A stretch of DNA of 37,650 nt, taken from Candidatus Woesearchaeota archaeon. GTDB lineage: Archaea; Nanobdellota; Nanobdellia; SCGC-AAA011-G17; GW2011-AR20. The notes under the pieces were generated by a model. That model did no database searches. It saw only the letters and a list, made by a program, of their open reading frames with translations, and was not told the origin of the DNA. The DNA lies in NCBI GenBank assembly GCA_018303005.1, contig JAGVYY010000048.1:1-37650 (forward strand). The letters run 5' to 3'. A program made the position numbers and the translations under genes. Positions within the stretch are counted from its first letter, which is position 1. Every line of letters begins with the position of its first letter. Shown piece by piece: positions 1-8,582 of the stretch.

Positions 1-318
1 GAGTAGTGTGAAATGTTCCTGGTATATTTTTGGAATGCGTTGCCACTGCAGTATTGCCATTGTTAAATCATTCATCAGGGAAGTCGAACTCATGTAATTG
101 CCGTATCGGCTGTTATCTAGTTCTGTATGTGTATACTCTAGCAGTGTGGGTGAACTTGACATCGGTTGCCCATTGCCGTCCAGCATGATTCCGATGCCGT
201 AGTTATAGCCTTTGGGATCTTGGTCGCACACGATTTTTGCAATCTGGTTCGTGTCTTTGCCCTCGGCTGCAAGTCTGAGCACTTCCTTCTGTACTGCTTG
301 TCCAAATGTAAGATCCAT
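1..318 (-). CDS. Partial ORF running off the left edge, unknown product
   Basis: Hand translation of the reverse strand from ATG at 318 gives 106 uninterrupted codons (MDLTFGQAVQKEVLRLAAEGKDTNQIAKIVCDQDPKGYNYGIGIMLDGNGQPMSSSPTLLEYTHTELDNSRYGNYMSS...). GGAG lies upstream. Not in the ORF track, presumably because it has no stop inside the window. Confidence 0.55.
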   Translation of the reverse strand, partial: MDLTFGQAVQKEVLRLAAEGKDTNQIAKIVCDQDPKGYNYGIGIMLDGNGQPMSSSPTLLEYTHTELDNSRYGNYMSSTSLMNDLTMAILQWQRIPKIYQEHFTLL

Positions 319-437
319 AGGTTCATACTCCTGTCTGTAATTTCCATCTCAAACCACATACAGTTACAACTATTTGGCTGCATGTTTGATATATTCGGGT
401 ATATTTGAATGCTTCAATCAGTATAATTTTGATTATT

Positions 438-1157
438 TTATTCTTGAAACTTGTATTTGATTATATAATACAAGGCCTTCATGCCATCTTTCCAGGAAAT
501 CTTCTTCCCTTCCTTAAAATCCCTTGGCTTGAAAGAAATAGGGACCTCATAAATTTGATATTTACCTTTCATTATTTTTGATGTGATTTCCGGCTCTATT
601 TCAAACCTGTTTGCACTTAGCTTAAGATTTTTTATTACAGAACTTTTAAAGACCTTATAACCAGTTTCCATATCTGTTATCTTCTTATGATACAATAAGC
701 TTATGATCATTGTCAGTATCTTGTTGCCGATGTAATGAGAAGGATGCAATGTTTTCCCCTTACCAAACAGCTTAAGCCTTGAATTCAGAAATCTTGAACC
801 ATAAACAACAGAGCATTTGTTCTCAATTATTGGTTTCAGTAGATTGCTGTAATCATCAGGATTATATTCTAAATCAGAATCCTGGATCAGGACAATGTCC
901 CCCTTACAATTGCTTATTCCTGTCCTTATTGCAGCGCCTTTCCCTTTGTTTTTTTCGTGTTTTATATATTTGACATTGCTGTAATTTTTTACAAGATTCT
1001 GCAGTATCCTATCTGTATTGTCCCTGGAGCCGTCGTTTACAACAATCAATTCTTTTTTAATATCAAAATTCAGAGCAACAGCCTGGACTTTTTTTATTAC
1101 GTTTTCCACGCTATTCTCTTCGTTATAAACCGGTATTATGATGCTTAGTATTCTCAT
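438..1157 (-). CDS. Family 2 glycosyltransferase, DPM1-like (dolichyl-phosphate sugar synthase type)
   Basis: MRILSIIIPVYNEENSVENVIKKV..., VVNDGSRDNT, IQDSDLEYNPDDY, ETGYKVFK. Start placed at the internal ATG preceding the GT2 fold. Confidence 0.85.
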   Translation of the reverse strand: MRILSIIIPVYNEENSVENVIKKVQAVALNFDIKKELIVVNDGSRDNTDRILQNLVKNYSNVKYIKHEKNKGKGAAIRTGISNCKGDIVLIQDSDLEYNPDDYSNLLKPIIENKCSVVYGSRFLNSRLKLFGKGKTLHPSHYIGNKILTMIISLLYHKKITDMETGYKVFKSSVIKNLKLSANRFEIEPEITSKIMKGKYQIYEVPISFKPRDFKEGKKISWKDGMKALYYIIKYKFQE

Positions 1158-2943
1158 TTTCCTCGTTTTCATATTCTTTTTTTAGCAAGTAAAATGGCAA
1201 GACCAATGCCAGTAGCGCAATTATCACTTCTATATAAAGTATTATGTGTGCTGTCATGTCAATTGCTGAATCTAGGGAATTATGGACATTGTATCTGCCG
1301 AATATCTGGTTTTCTATCTTATATCTTACAGGATAATAAAACCAGACATGGGTGGAATCTGCAATATCAAGAATCAATGGATTAATTGAAAGCGTTGTTT
1401 CATATACTGCAAAATATGGTGAATTGTCAGATGCTGTTATCTCTTCCTTGAGCTCAGATCTTGTTTTGAATGAAGAAAAAAAATCCTCCATTGACTGGTT
1501 AAGCTGCGGCTGGCTGTTGATATTCCCCCATCCACAGTCATCGCTTGTGCATTCTATAAGATAAGTCTTTATCTGAGCGGGATTGTTATAGGATTTCTTC
1601 AGCATTTCATTGGCTTGATTGAGATATGTTATCTCAAGATAATGCTTGTCGTTGAACATCCAGGCTATTCTTCCCCTGTAAATTCTTGAATCCACAAGAA
1701 CAAGAGAATCATCTTCAATGTTCTTGGCATAATCCATCATCTTGGCAACTTCACTTTTTCCTGAAAAAGCATTATTTTTGTTTATTGTGTACATGTTAAA
1801 AATTATAATAACAATCAACAGGACAGTTAATGCATGTTTTATCTTTATTTTTTCAGAAATTAATACTAATACAGATGCAGCAAATATAGAAAATACTGTG
1901 ATTGCGTACGAGAAATGATATGGTAACAAAGATGTCCCTGACAGGAAGAGGTATGGGAATAAAAATAACAGGAATAATATAACAGACCAAAACTTATCTT
2001 TCCTGTATAGGATGAATAATCCTATTATGAAGAGCATTGTGATTATAATATCAAAATCCATGAAAAACCTTGCGCTTTCTACCAAACCTGGAGGGTGTTT
2101 TCCATTTTCATAAGTAAAGAACAAGTCAGTGATGCTGAACTGTTTCATTGTTGCTGATATTGGAGCATATGTATCTTTTCCAATACCAAGAAAACGGGAA
2201 AACTGAACGTCGACTATTTTCTGGTCTTTATACAAGAGATAATTGAAGGCTAGAACAGGGGATACTATGATTATTAATATTATACCAAAAACAATGAAAT
2301 TCTTTAGTATTTCTTTTATTGCTTTGCCTGACAGCTTGTTTCTTCTGATGAAATGCCATGCCAAAGCAATAAGATATGCGGGAATAAAAGCAATTGCAAT
2401 CTGTTTTATCATCACAGCAATTCCCAGAAAGAAATATGAGAGATAGAAAAGTTTGTAATTATGATTGTTCATTCCCTTAACTAAAAAATAAAAACTTAAC
2501 AGAACAAAGAATATCATTGGGATGTCCATCTCTGCTATGCTTGTTAATATAGAAAATGAAGAGAATGAGACTAATATGCCTGAGACTAATGCGATTTTTT
2601 TATTTTTAAATATTTCAGCTGTAATCAGATAGATCATTATGGCTGATAGGGATCCTGATATAACTGCAAAAATTCTGCTGCTAAGCATACTAACCCCTAA
2701 AAACCTAAAAAATACATCTGTTATGTAAAACCATACTGGATCCTGGTCCATGACTTCTATGAGCCCTGATTTTATGATATCTATTGAATGAGTGGCATGC
2801 AACATCTCATCTGCATTCGGGCCGAGATTTACAGCTGTGATTATCCTTAAGATGAATGCAATTATAAATATCCATAGCAGATGCTTTGCGTAATTCTTTC
2901 CAAGAATAAAATCCAGGGTCTTGTCTAACATGCTCTTTTCCAT
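1123..2943 (-). CDS. GT-C membrane glycosyltransferase (GT39/ArnT-PMT-like)
   Basis: 606 aa, many TM segments; N-terminal luminal acidic motif GPNADEMLHATHSIDIIKSG typical of the PMT/ArnT superfamily. Confidence 0.75.
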   Translation of the reverse strand: MEKSMLDKTLDFILGKNYAKHLLWIFIIAFILRIITAVNLGPNADEMLHATHSIDIIKSGLIEVMDQDPVWFYITDVFFRFLGVSMLSSRIFAVISGSLSAIMIYLITAEIFKNKKIALVSGILVSFSSFSILTSIAEMDIPMIFFVLLSFYFLVKGMNNHNYKLFYLSYFFLGIAVMIKQIAIAFIPAYLIALAWHFIRRNKLSGKAIKEILKNFIVFGIILIIIVSPVLAFNYLLYKDQKIVDVQFSRFLGIGKDTYAPISATMKQFSITDLFFTYENGKHPPGLVESARFFMDFDIIITMLFIIGLFILYRKDKFWSVILFLLFLFPYLFLSGTSLLPYHFSYAITVFSIFAASVLVLISEKIKIKHALTVLLIVIIIFNMYTINKNNAFSGKSEVAKMMDYAKNIEDDSLVLVDSRIYRGRIAWMFNDKHYLEITYLNQANEMLKKSYNNPAQIKTYLIECTSDDCGWGNINSQPQLNQSMEDFFSSFKTRSELKEEITASDNSPYFAVYETTLSINPLILDIADSTHVWFYYPVRYKIENQIFGRYNVHNSLDSAIDMTAHIILYIEVIIALLALVLPFYLLKKEYENEENENTKHHNTGL

Positions 2944-2947
2944 ATGA

Positions 2948-3733
2948 TTATCTCCATCTATGATGAATCTTTACTGATTCTGGTAATCTGTCATACATCT
3001 TTACTGTAAAGTTTAATGGTGAATACAGCAACCTTAAGCGTACTATGCCTAAAAACATCTCTGGAACTGTCTTTCCTAATTTTAGGTTTGAACCTTTTTT
3101 ATCATGCCATTCTGTTGGTATCTCAAGTATTTTTTTGCCTCTTCTTTTCAGCTGATATAATAAATCAACGTCGAATGCCCATTTTGTTATGCCTAGAGAA
3201 GGCAATACTTCTTTCAACGGTTCTTTTTTGAAGATTTTTGCGCCACATTGTGTATCATTAACTTTTAGGCTAAACAAAAACTTAACCAGAATGTTAAATG
3301 CACGGCTTGCTATTCTCCTGGATAATTTTTGTTTTGGTTTTACTATAGCTCCTTTTATCCATCTTGAAGCTATCACACAATCAGCATCATATCTTTCCAG
3401 TTCTTTGGTCAGATCATTAAATGCTTTTGGATTAGTAGAATTATCTGCATCTACAAAACCGATTATTTTGCTGTTTGCAAGCTTGAAACCTTCTATTATA
3501 GCACCACCTTTTCCTATTGCCCGGGATATATTCTTATATTTTATTACATCTTTGTTCTTTTCCCTGTAATTTTTCACTATCTCTTCTGTCTTGTCTCTGC
3601 AGCCATTCAATATTATAAGGATCTCAAAATTTTTCTTATACCTGGCTTTAAAATATTTTATATAACTATCTAAAGTTTCTTTTATTCTCTTTTCTTCATT
3701 ATATGCTGGTATTACTATTGATAATTCTGTCAT
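2948..3733 (-). CDS. Family 2 glycosyltransferase, ALG5-like (dolichyl-phosphate glucosyltransferase type)
   Basis: MTELSIVIPAYNEEKRIKETLDSY, GKGGAIIEGFKLA, FVDADNSTNP, DTQCGAKIFKKE, WAFDVDLLYQLKRRGKKILEIPTEWHDKKGS: the ALG5/DPM arrangement. Confidence 0.85.
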   Translation of the reverse strand: MTELSIVIPAYNEEKRIKETLDSYIKYFKARYKKNFEILIILNGCRDKTEEIVKNYREKNKDVIKYKNISRAIGKGGAIIEGFKLANSKIIGFVDADNSTNPKAFNDLTKELERYDADCVIASRWIKGAIVKPKQKLSRRIASRAFNILVKFLFSLKVNDTQCGAKIFKKEPLKEVLPSLGITKWAFDVDLLYQLKRRGKKILEIPTEWHDKKGSNLKLGKTVPEMFLGIVRLRLLYSPLNFTVKMYDRLPESVKIHHRWR

Positions 3734-4973
3734 TTTTCTTGAAAACTGTATAAACAAACAAGATTATAAATAATACTGAAACAAGACCCAATAATATGTT
3801 GACTATCTGCCCTATTGAATTGTGGAATAATATTATCAGTAAAACTTCAAGTATGTTGCCAGATATTATAAACAGTATGAATTTCTTCCTGTTTATTGAA
3901 ATGTTATAGAATGATAATGAATAAACCAGTGAGAATAATGTCATTATTATTGCAAACTTGCCAATATATGGTTTTATTGGCAAGAACTGGTTCCCCACAA
4001 ACATATTTATTATGATGTCAGAAAATAAAGTGTAAAATGCAAAAGCTGATAGTCCGACCAGGCCGATTATGATGAGAGAATTATACATTATTTTTTTAAA
4101 ATCTTTTTTATTGAAATAATTTTCAGAGACCTTTGCGAACATTACCTGTGTTATTGATACTGTTCCAAAGAATATTATCTTTCCTAGCAGGCTGGCTGCT
4201 GCATAGAATCCAGCTTCTTGATCTGTAAAATAATGCTTTACCAATAACAAATCAGCGCTATAGAACAGAGTCAATGCTGAAAGCAGAACCAGTAGGGTTG
4301 CTGTATATGCATAAATATTATCTTTCTTTATCTTTACCTGCTTTATTCTGAAATATTTTCTTAGGTTATATATGCCTATGATGAATGGTATTGCAAAAGA
4401 GGCTATTATTGCTCCGATTGCACCATTAACAGCTAAACCGGCAAGAATAAGAGAGGCACCAACTGAAAATTTCAGAAAACCTTCAAGCATTACATTCAGG
4501 CCCAATAATCTAAAATCCTGAAGACCCTGCATTACTCCTCTTACTATGGGCAATAAGAATATAAATATTGCAACCAGAGACAACACAACAAAAGGTGCTG
4601 TTGCAGTTATAAACAAGAATGATTTTAATACAGGAATCAATGCAATTATAAGTGCAGATAACAATATGCTGATGATAAACATCTTTTTAACTGATTTTTT
4701 AATGAGATAAGCTATCTTGCCTTCCTCATTCATTGATTTAAATTTTGATGTGAATCTTGCTATTGTAGTCTGTATTGTGTTAAAAGGTATTGTAAGTATG
4801 TATAATATTGACAGCAAAGCTCCTAGGATTCCGTAATTAATCGGTCCTAAGAATCTTGCGGCAATGAAATGAAAAAGATAGCCAAAGGTACTTCCAACAA
4901 ATGTTAGTGCAAATAATATGGCATTGTCTTTGATTAAACTTGCTTTTTTCCTGCTTTTGTCAGTCTTAACCAT
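3699..4973 (-). CDS. Polysaccharide/oligosaccharide flippase (Wzx/MATE-like)
   Basis: 424 aa polytopic protein; N-terminus NAILFALTFVGSTFGYLFHFIAARFLGPINYGILGALLSI is typical of polysaccharide biosynthesis flippases. Confidence 0.8.
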   Translation of the reverse strand: MVKTDKSRKKASLIKDNAILFALTFVGSTFGYLFHFIAARFLGPINYGILGALLSILYILTIPFNTIQTTIARFTSKFKSMNEEGKIAYLIKKSVKKMFIISILLSALIIALIPVLKSFLFITATAPFVVLSLVAIFIFLLPIVRGVMQGLQDFRLLGLNVMLEGFLKFSVGASLILAGLAVNGAIGAIIASFAIPFIIGIYNLRKYFRIKQVKIKKDNIYAYTATLLVLLSALTLFYSADLLLVKHYFTDQEAGFYAAASLLGKIIFFGTVSITQVMFAKVSENYFNKKDFKKIMYNSLIIIGLVGLSAFAFYTLFSDIIINMFVGNQFLPIKPYIGKFAIIMTLFSLVYSLSFYNISINRKKFILFIISGNILEVLLIILFHNSIGQIVNILLGLVSVLFIILFVYTVFKKNDRIINSNTSI

Positions 4974-4979
4974 ATTAAT

Positions 4980-5966
4980 CTAGACCACCCAGATTAGGCT
5001 AGAGAATACTAATGCGATTAAAATCATAAACCAAAATATTTGCTTTTCTGTAAATTTTCCTGTTCTTGTGAATAAATGTGGGATAGAGTAGATTTTATTG
5101 CCATGATAGGATTTTATCTTCCCATTACAATAATAACCATAGCTTTTTGCCTTGAATTTGCTTCTAGCTTTTAATATGAATTCTACAAAGAAAGGAATGC
5201 TGGCTATTATCGCAGCTCTTTCTATATTTCCTATGATAGCTATTGTTGCTATTGTTCCTCCTAATAAATAAGTTAGTGAATCACCCGGGAATATTTTTGC
5301 AGGATATTTGTTATAGATGAAGAATGCGATTAATGAGAACAGTGTTATTAATGCTATGAGTGCTGCGACTTCTCTTCTGTTTACAAAAGAATAGAGGCCT
5401 AGCATTCCTATATAGACAATACCCATTCCAACTTCTATTCCATTAAAACCTGCCAACAAATTAACCATGTTTGCAGCTCCCACTACTCCAATTGGGATGA
5501 ATAAAAGGGGATAAATCAACCCAAGATCCAATCTTCCGAGAAAAGGCAGAGCCATTGTTGTTGTTCCGGCATTAAGCACCATAAGAGGTATTGCTGCGCT
5601 CAGTGTAAGCAGAGGCTTTTGCCATTGCTTAAGCCCTGCTGATGTTTCTTTGGATTTCTTTATTATTATGTCATCTGCAAAACCTACGAATGTTATCATA
5701 ATTATAGAAGTTAAGCCAGCAAAGATGTAAAGCAGGGTATCTGTGTATTTAAAATAAAATGTCTGGAAAAAAATGTAAAACATCAATCCTGAGAAGATTC
5801 CGGCCATTACAGCGAGCCCTCCTGAGATAGGAATCAGTGGTGTGTTTTTCTTATTCATGTCTTTCACAACCAAATCAATCCTTTTTAGATAACGAATAAG
5901 CCAGTTTGTAGCTATGTATGTAATTATAAATGCAAATATAGCTGCTATAAAAGGTATGGATTTCAT
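4980..5966 (-). CDS. GT4-family UDP-sugar:polyprenyl-phosphate sugar-1-phosphate transferase (ALG7/MraY-like)
   Basis: Polytopic; KKNTPLIPISGGLAVMAGI, FVGFADDIIIKKS, NMVNLLAGFNGIEVGMG, FPGDSLTYLLGGTIA: the GT4 DD, NxxN and HIPP-like regions. Confidence 0.9.
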   Translation of the reverse strand: MKSIPFIAAIFAFIITYIATNWLIRYLKRIDLVVKDMNKKNTPLIPISGGLAVMAGIFSGLMFYIFFQTFYFKYTDTLLYIFAGLTSIIMITFVGFADDIIIKKSKETSAGLKQWQKPLLTLSAAIPLMVLNAGTTTMALPFLGRLDLGLIYPLLFIPIGVVGAANMVNLLAGFNGIEVGMGIVYIGMLGLYSFVNRREVAALIALITLFSLIAFFIYNKYPAKIFPGDSLTYLLGGTIATIAIIGNIERAAIIASIPFFVEFILKARSKFKAKSYGYYCNGKIKSYHGNKIYSIPHLFTRTGKFTEKQIFWFMILIALVFSSLIWVV

Positions 5967-6038
5967 GGAAGAGGTGTTATAATATGATTATAAAAACATT
6001 TCGAAACTGATTTAAAGTTTTGTTTATTTTCCAATAAA

Positions 6039-6305
6039 ATGAATAATGAGAAAAAATACAAAATAATATTTGAAAAAGAAAAATGCATAGGGGCAGCTGC
6101 CTGTACTTCTGTCTCTGATTCATGGAAATTTGACGATGCAGAGGGAAAAACGAATCTTTTAAAAAGCAGGTTTAATCCGGAAAACAACACATATGAACTT
6201 GAAATAGATGAAAGCATATATGAAAAAGAGTATAATGCTGCAAGGCTATGTCCGGTTAAGGCAATACATATAGAAGAAATCAAAACAAAAAAAAGAGTGA
6301 TATAA
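6039..6305 (+). CDS. Small monocluster ferredoxin, probably [3Fe-4S]
   Basis: 88 aa; CIGAAAC ... LCPVKAIHI. Only three cysteines; the second Cys of CxxCxxC is replaced by Ala. Confidence 0.8.
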   Translation: MNNEKKYKIIFEKEKCIGAAACTSVSDSWKFDDAEGKTNLLKSRFNPENNTYELEIDESIYEKEYNAARLCPVKAIHIEEIKTKKRVI

Positions 6306-6459
6306 ATTCTCTGCAAATAGAAGAGAAAATATATATCAAAATGCAAGACAAAACATAAAATTTATAAACTCTTTTTGTTTATTGATGATAAGTTTATTTT
6401 ATATGACAAATTTAATCTTTAAAAGTTAATCTTATATATATGAAAATAGGGGTGTAATC

Positions 6460-7830
6460 ATGACAAAAATAGGCTTTGTTTTTCCACGATTTAAATATCC
6501 ATCAGGCGATCCGCCTGTTGGACTGGCATATCTGGCTGCCAGTGTCCTTAAATACACTGATGCTGATGTTGACATAATAGATACTACATTTGAAGATGAC
6601 CCTGTAATGTTCCTTAATGACCATTTTAAAAAAAACAGATATGACCTGCTTGGTTTCTCTGTAATGACATCCTCTTTAAAAGATGCTAAAAATGTGATTA
6701 AGATTGTAAAAAAATATTCTCCTGACACTAAGATAATCTTTGGTGGACCGCATCCAACACTTATGCCTAATGAAACAATGACTGAAAATCCTGATATAGA
6801 TGCAATTGCAATTGCTGAAGGAGAACAGACCTTTGTTGATGTGATCAATAATGACTTTAATTTTGAAGGCGTAAAGGGATTGTGGTACAGAAATGACAAG
6901 GGAGAAGTGATAGCTAATCCAAACAGAGAGCCTATTGAAGATCTTGATACTATACCATTACCTGCAAGACATTTGCTTAACATGGAAAGATATATCAATA
7001 ACTGGTATCAGATGGATGTTGTTGACTATAACTTAAGAGGAACAGGAATCTTGGCTTCCAGAGGATGCCCTTATAATTGCACATTCTGCCAGCCTATACT
7101 AAAGTCAATGTTCGGCAGAGGAATGAGAAAAAGAAGTGCAAAGAACATTGTTCAGGAACTGAAGATTCTGAAAGAGACTTATAATATCAATTCATTCCAG
7201 TTTCTGGATGATACATTTACAATATATCCTGAATGGGTCACTGAATTCTGCGATGAAATGATTAATAACAACATGAATATGAAATGGACATGCAATTCCA
7301 GAGCTCACTTGGTTGAAAAAGAGCTTTTCAAAAAAATGAAAGAAGCAGGATTAAGCAGGGTCTGTATTGGCATTGAATCAGGAAATCAGAGAATCTTGAA
7401 TGAGGTGTATAGAAAAGGAATAACCCTTGATCATGTTAAAAATGCTACCAAGATACTAAAGGAGCTTAGGATAAAAACATTGGGATTTTTCATGGTTGGA
7501 GCTCCGTCAGAAACTGTTGATGAAATAAAGCAGACAATAAGGTTTGCTAAAAATCTCGATATAGAAGAGGCGACTTTTTCAGTTACAACACCTTTGCCAC
7601 ATACTACTTTGTATGAAAAGACAAAGCACCTGATTGCCAAGGATATATCTGAATTTGATTATTATAAAAATCCAGTATATCAGCCTATAAATGGTCTGAC
7701 ACCAAAGATAATAACTTACTGGAAAAGAAGGGCATTACTTGAGTTTTATCTGCATCCAAAGAGACTATTCTCCACATTTAAGCTGCTAGCTTCAGGGCAA
7801 AAGGCATTGAATAAGCTTAAAAGGTTTTAA
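6460..7830 (+). CDS. B12-binding-domain radical SAM protein (COG1032-like)
   Basis: ASRGCPYNCTFCQP cluster motif (CxxxCxxC), N-terminal FPRFKYPSGDPPVGLAYLAASVL and KIIFGGPHPTLMP cobalamin-binding-like domain. Upstream GGGGTG Shine-Dalgarno-like motif. Confidence 0.9.
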   Translation: MTKIGFVFPRFKYPSGDPPVGLAYLAASVLKYTDADVDIIDTTFEDDPVMFLNDHFKKNRYDLLGFSVMTSSLKDAKNVIKIVKKYSPDTKIIFGGPHPTLMPNETMTENPDIDAIAIAEGEQTFVDVINNDFNFEGVKGLWYRNDKGEVIANPNREPIEDLDTIPLPARHLLNMERYINNWYQMDVVDYNLRGTGILASRGCPYNCTFCQPILKSMFGRGMRKRSAKNIVQELKILKETYNINSFQFLDDTFTIYPEWVTEFCDEMINNNMNMKWTCNSRAHLVEKELFKKMKEAGLSRVCIGIESGNQRILNEVYRKGITLDHVKNATKILKELRIKTLGFFMVGAPSETVDEIKQTIRFAKNLDIEEATFSVTTPLPHTTLYEKTKHLIAKDISEFDYYKNPVYQPINGLTPKIITYWKRRALLEFYLHPKRLFSTFKLLASGQKALNKLKRF

Positions 7831-7847
7831 TTTCTTTTATCTTATAC

Positions 7848-8582
7848 ATGGACCTGGAAGACTATAAAATATTCAGACAACATGGAAAGGATTACTGGTG
7901 GTTCAAGGGAAAAAGAGATTTATTAGATAATCTACTATCTGACTTAAGACTTAACAAAAGAGATTCTAAGATACTTGATATTGGCTGTGGTATTGGGGAA
8001 GATCTTGGAACTATTGGGGATTATGGAAGAGTCTACGCAATAGAATATTCCTTGGATGCTATAAAACTGGTAAACAAGAAATTACTTGATGGACTGTTCT
8101 GCAATGATGCAACTAAACTATGTTTTAAGGACAAGACTTTTAATACAGTGGTAATCATGGACGTCCTTGAACATTTGGATGATGACAGAAAAGCTTTCAA
8201 TGAAGCAGCAAGAGTCTTGAAAAAAAACGGCTATCTGATTATAAGTGTTCCAGCTGTTGAATTTCTTTTTGGTCCTCATGACAGAAGGTTAAAACATAGG
8301 AGAAGATATTCCAGGAAGATGCTGTGCAAAATGATAAAGAGCAGAAATATGAAAATTGTCAGATTCAGCTACTGGAATTCATTTTTGTTCATTCCGATAT
8401 TTTTTGTAAGATTTTATAAAAAATTTTTTAATATTGAAAGATCTGACCTGACTGAATTAAACCCTTTTCTCAACAAGATTTTTACAAATATCCTTTTTAT
8501 TGAAGATAAGATCATTAAAGCAGGATATAGACTTCCTATAGGACTAAGCATGATTGTTGTCCTGAAAAAGACAGGTAACTAA
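7848..8582 (+). CDS. Class I SAM-dependent methyltransferase
   Basis: ILDIGCGIGEDLGTIGDYGRVYAIEYS motif I; NTVVIMDVLEHLDDD motif; VLKKNGYLIISVPA. Confidence 0.88.
   Translation: MDLEDYKIFRQHGKDYWWFKGKRDLLDNLLSDLRLNKRDSKILDIGCGIGEDLGTIGDYGRVYAIEYSLDAIKLVNKKLLDGLFCNDATKLCFKDKTFNTVVIMDVLEHLDDDRKAFNEAARVLKKNGYLIISVPAVEFLFGPHDRRLKHRRRYSRKMLCKMIKSRNMKIVRFSYWNSFLFIPIFFVRFYKKFFNIERSDLTELNPFLNKIFTNILFIEDKIIKAGYRLPIGLSMIVVLKKTGN

Noticed and set aside
138-408. Track ORFs at 138-383 (-) and 166-408 (+)
   Set aside because: Overlap the better frame 1-318 (-), which is open to the edge and has an RBS-like GGAG.
5963-6346. 127 aa minus-strand ORF opposite the ferredoxin
   Set aside because: Plus-strand ORF has CxxxxxC...CP ferredoxin signature and fits better.
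6432-6998. 188 aa minus-strand ORF opposite the radical SAM gene
   Set aside because: Antisense artefact; the plus-strand gene has clear motifs.
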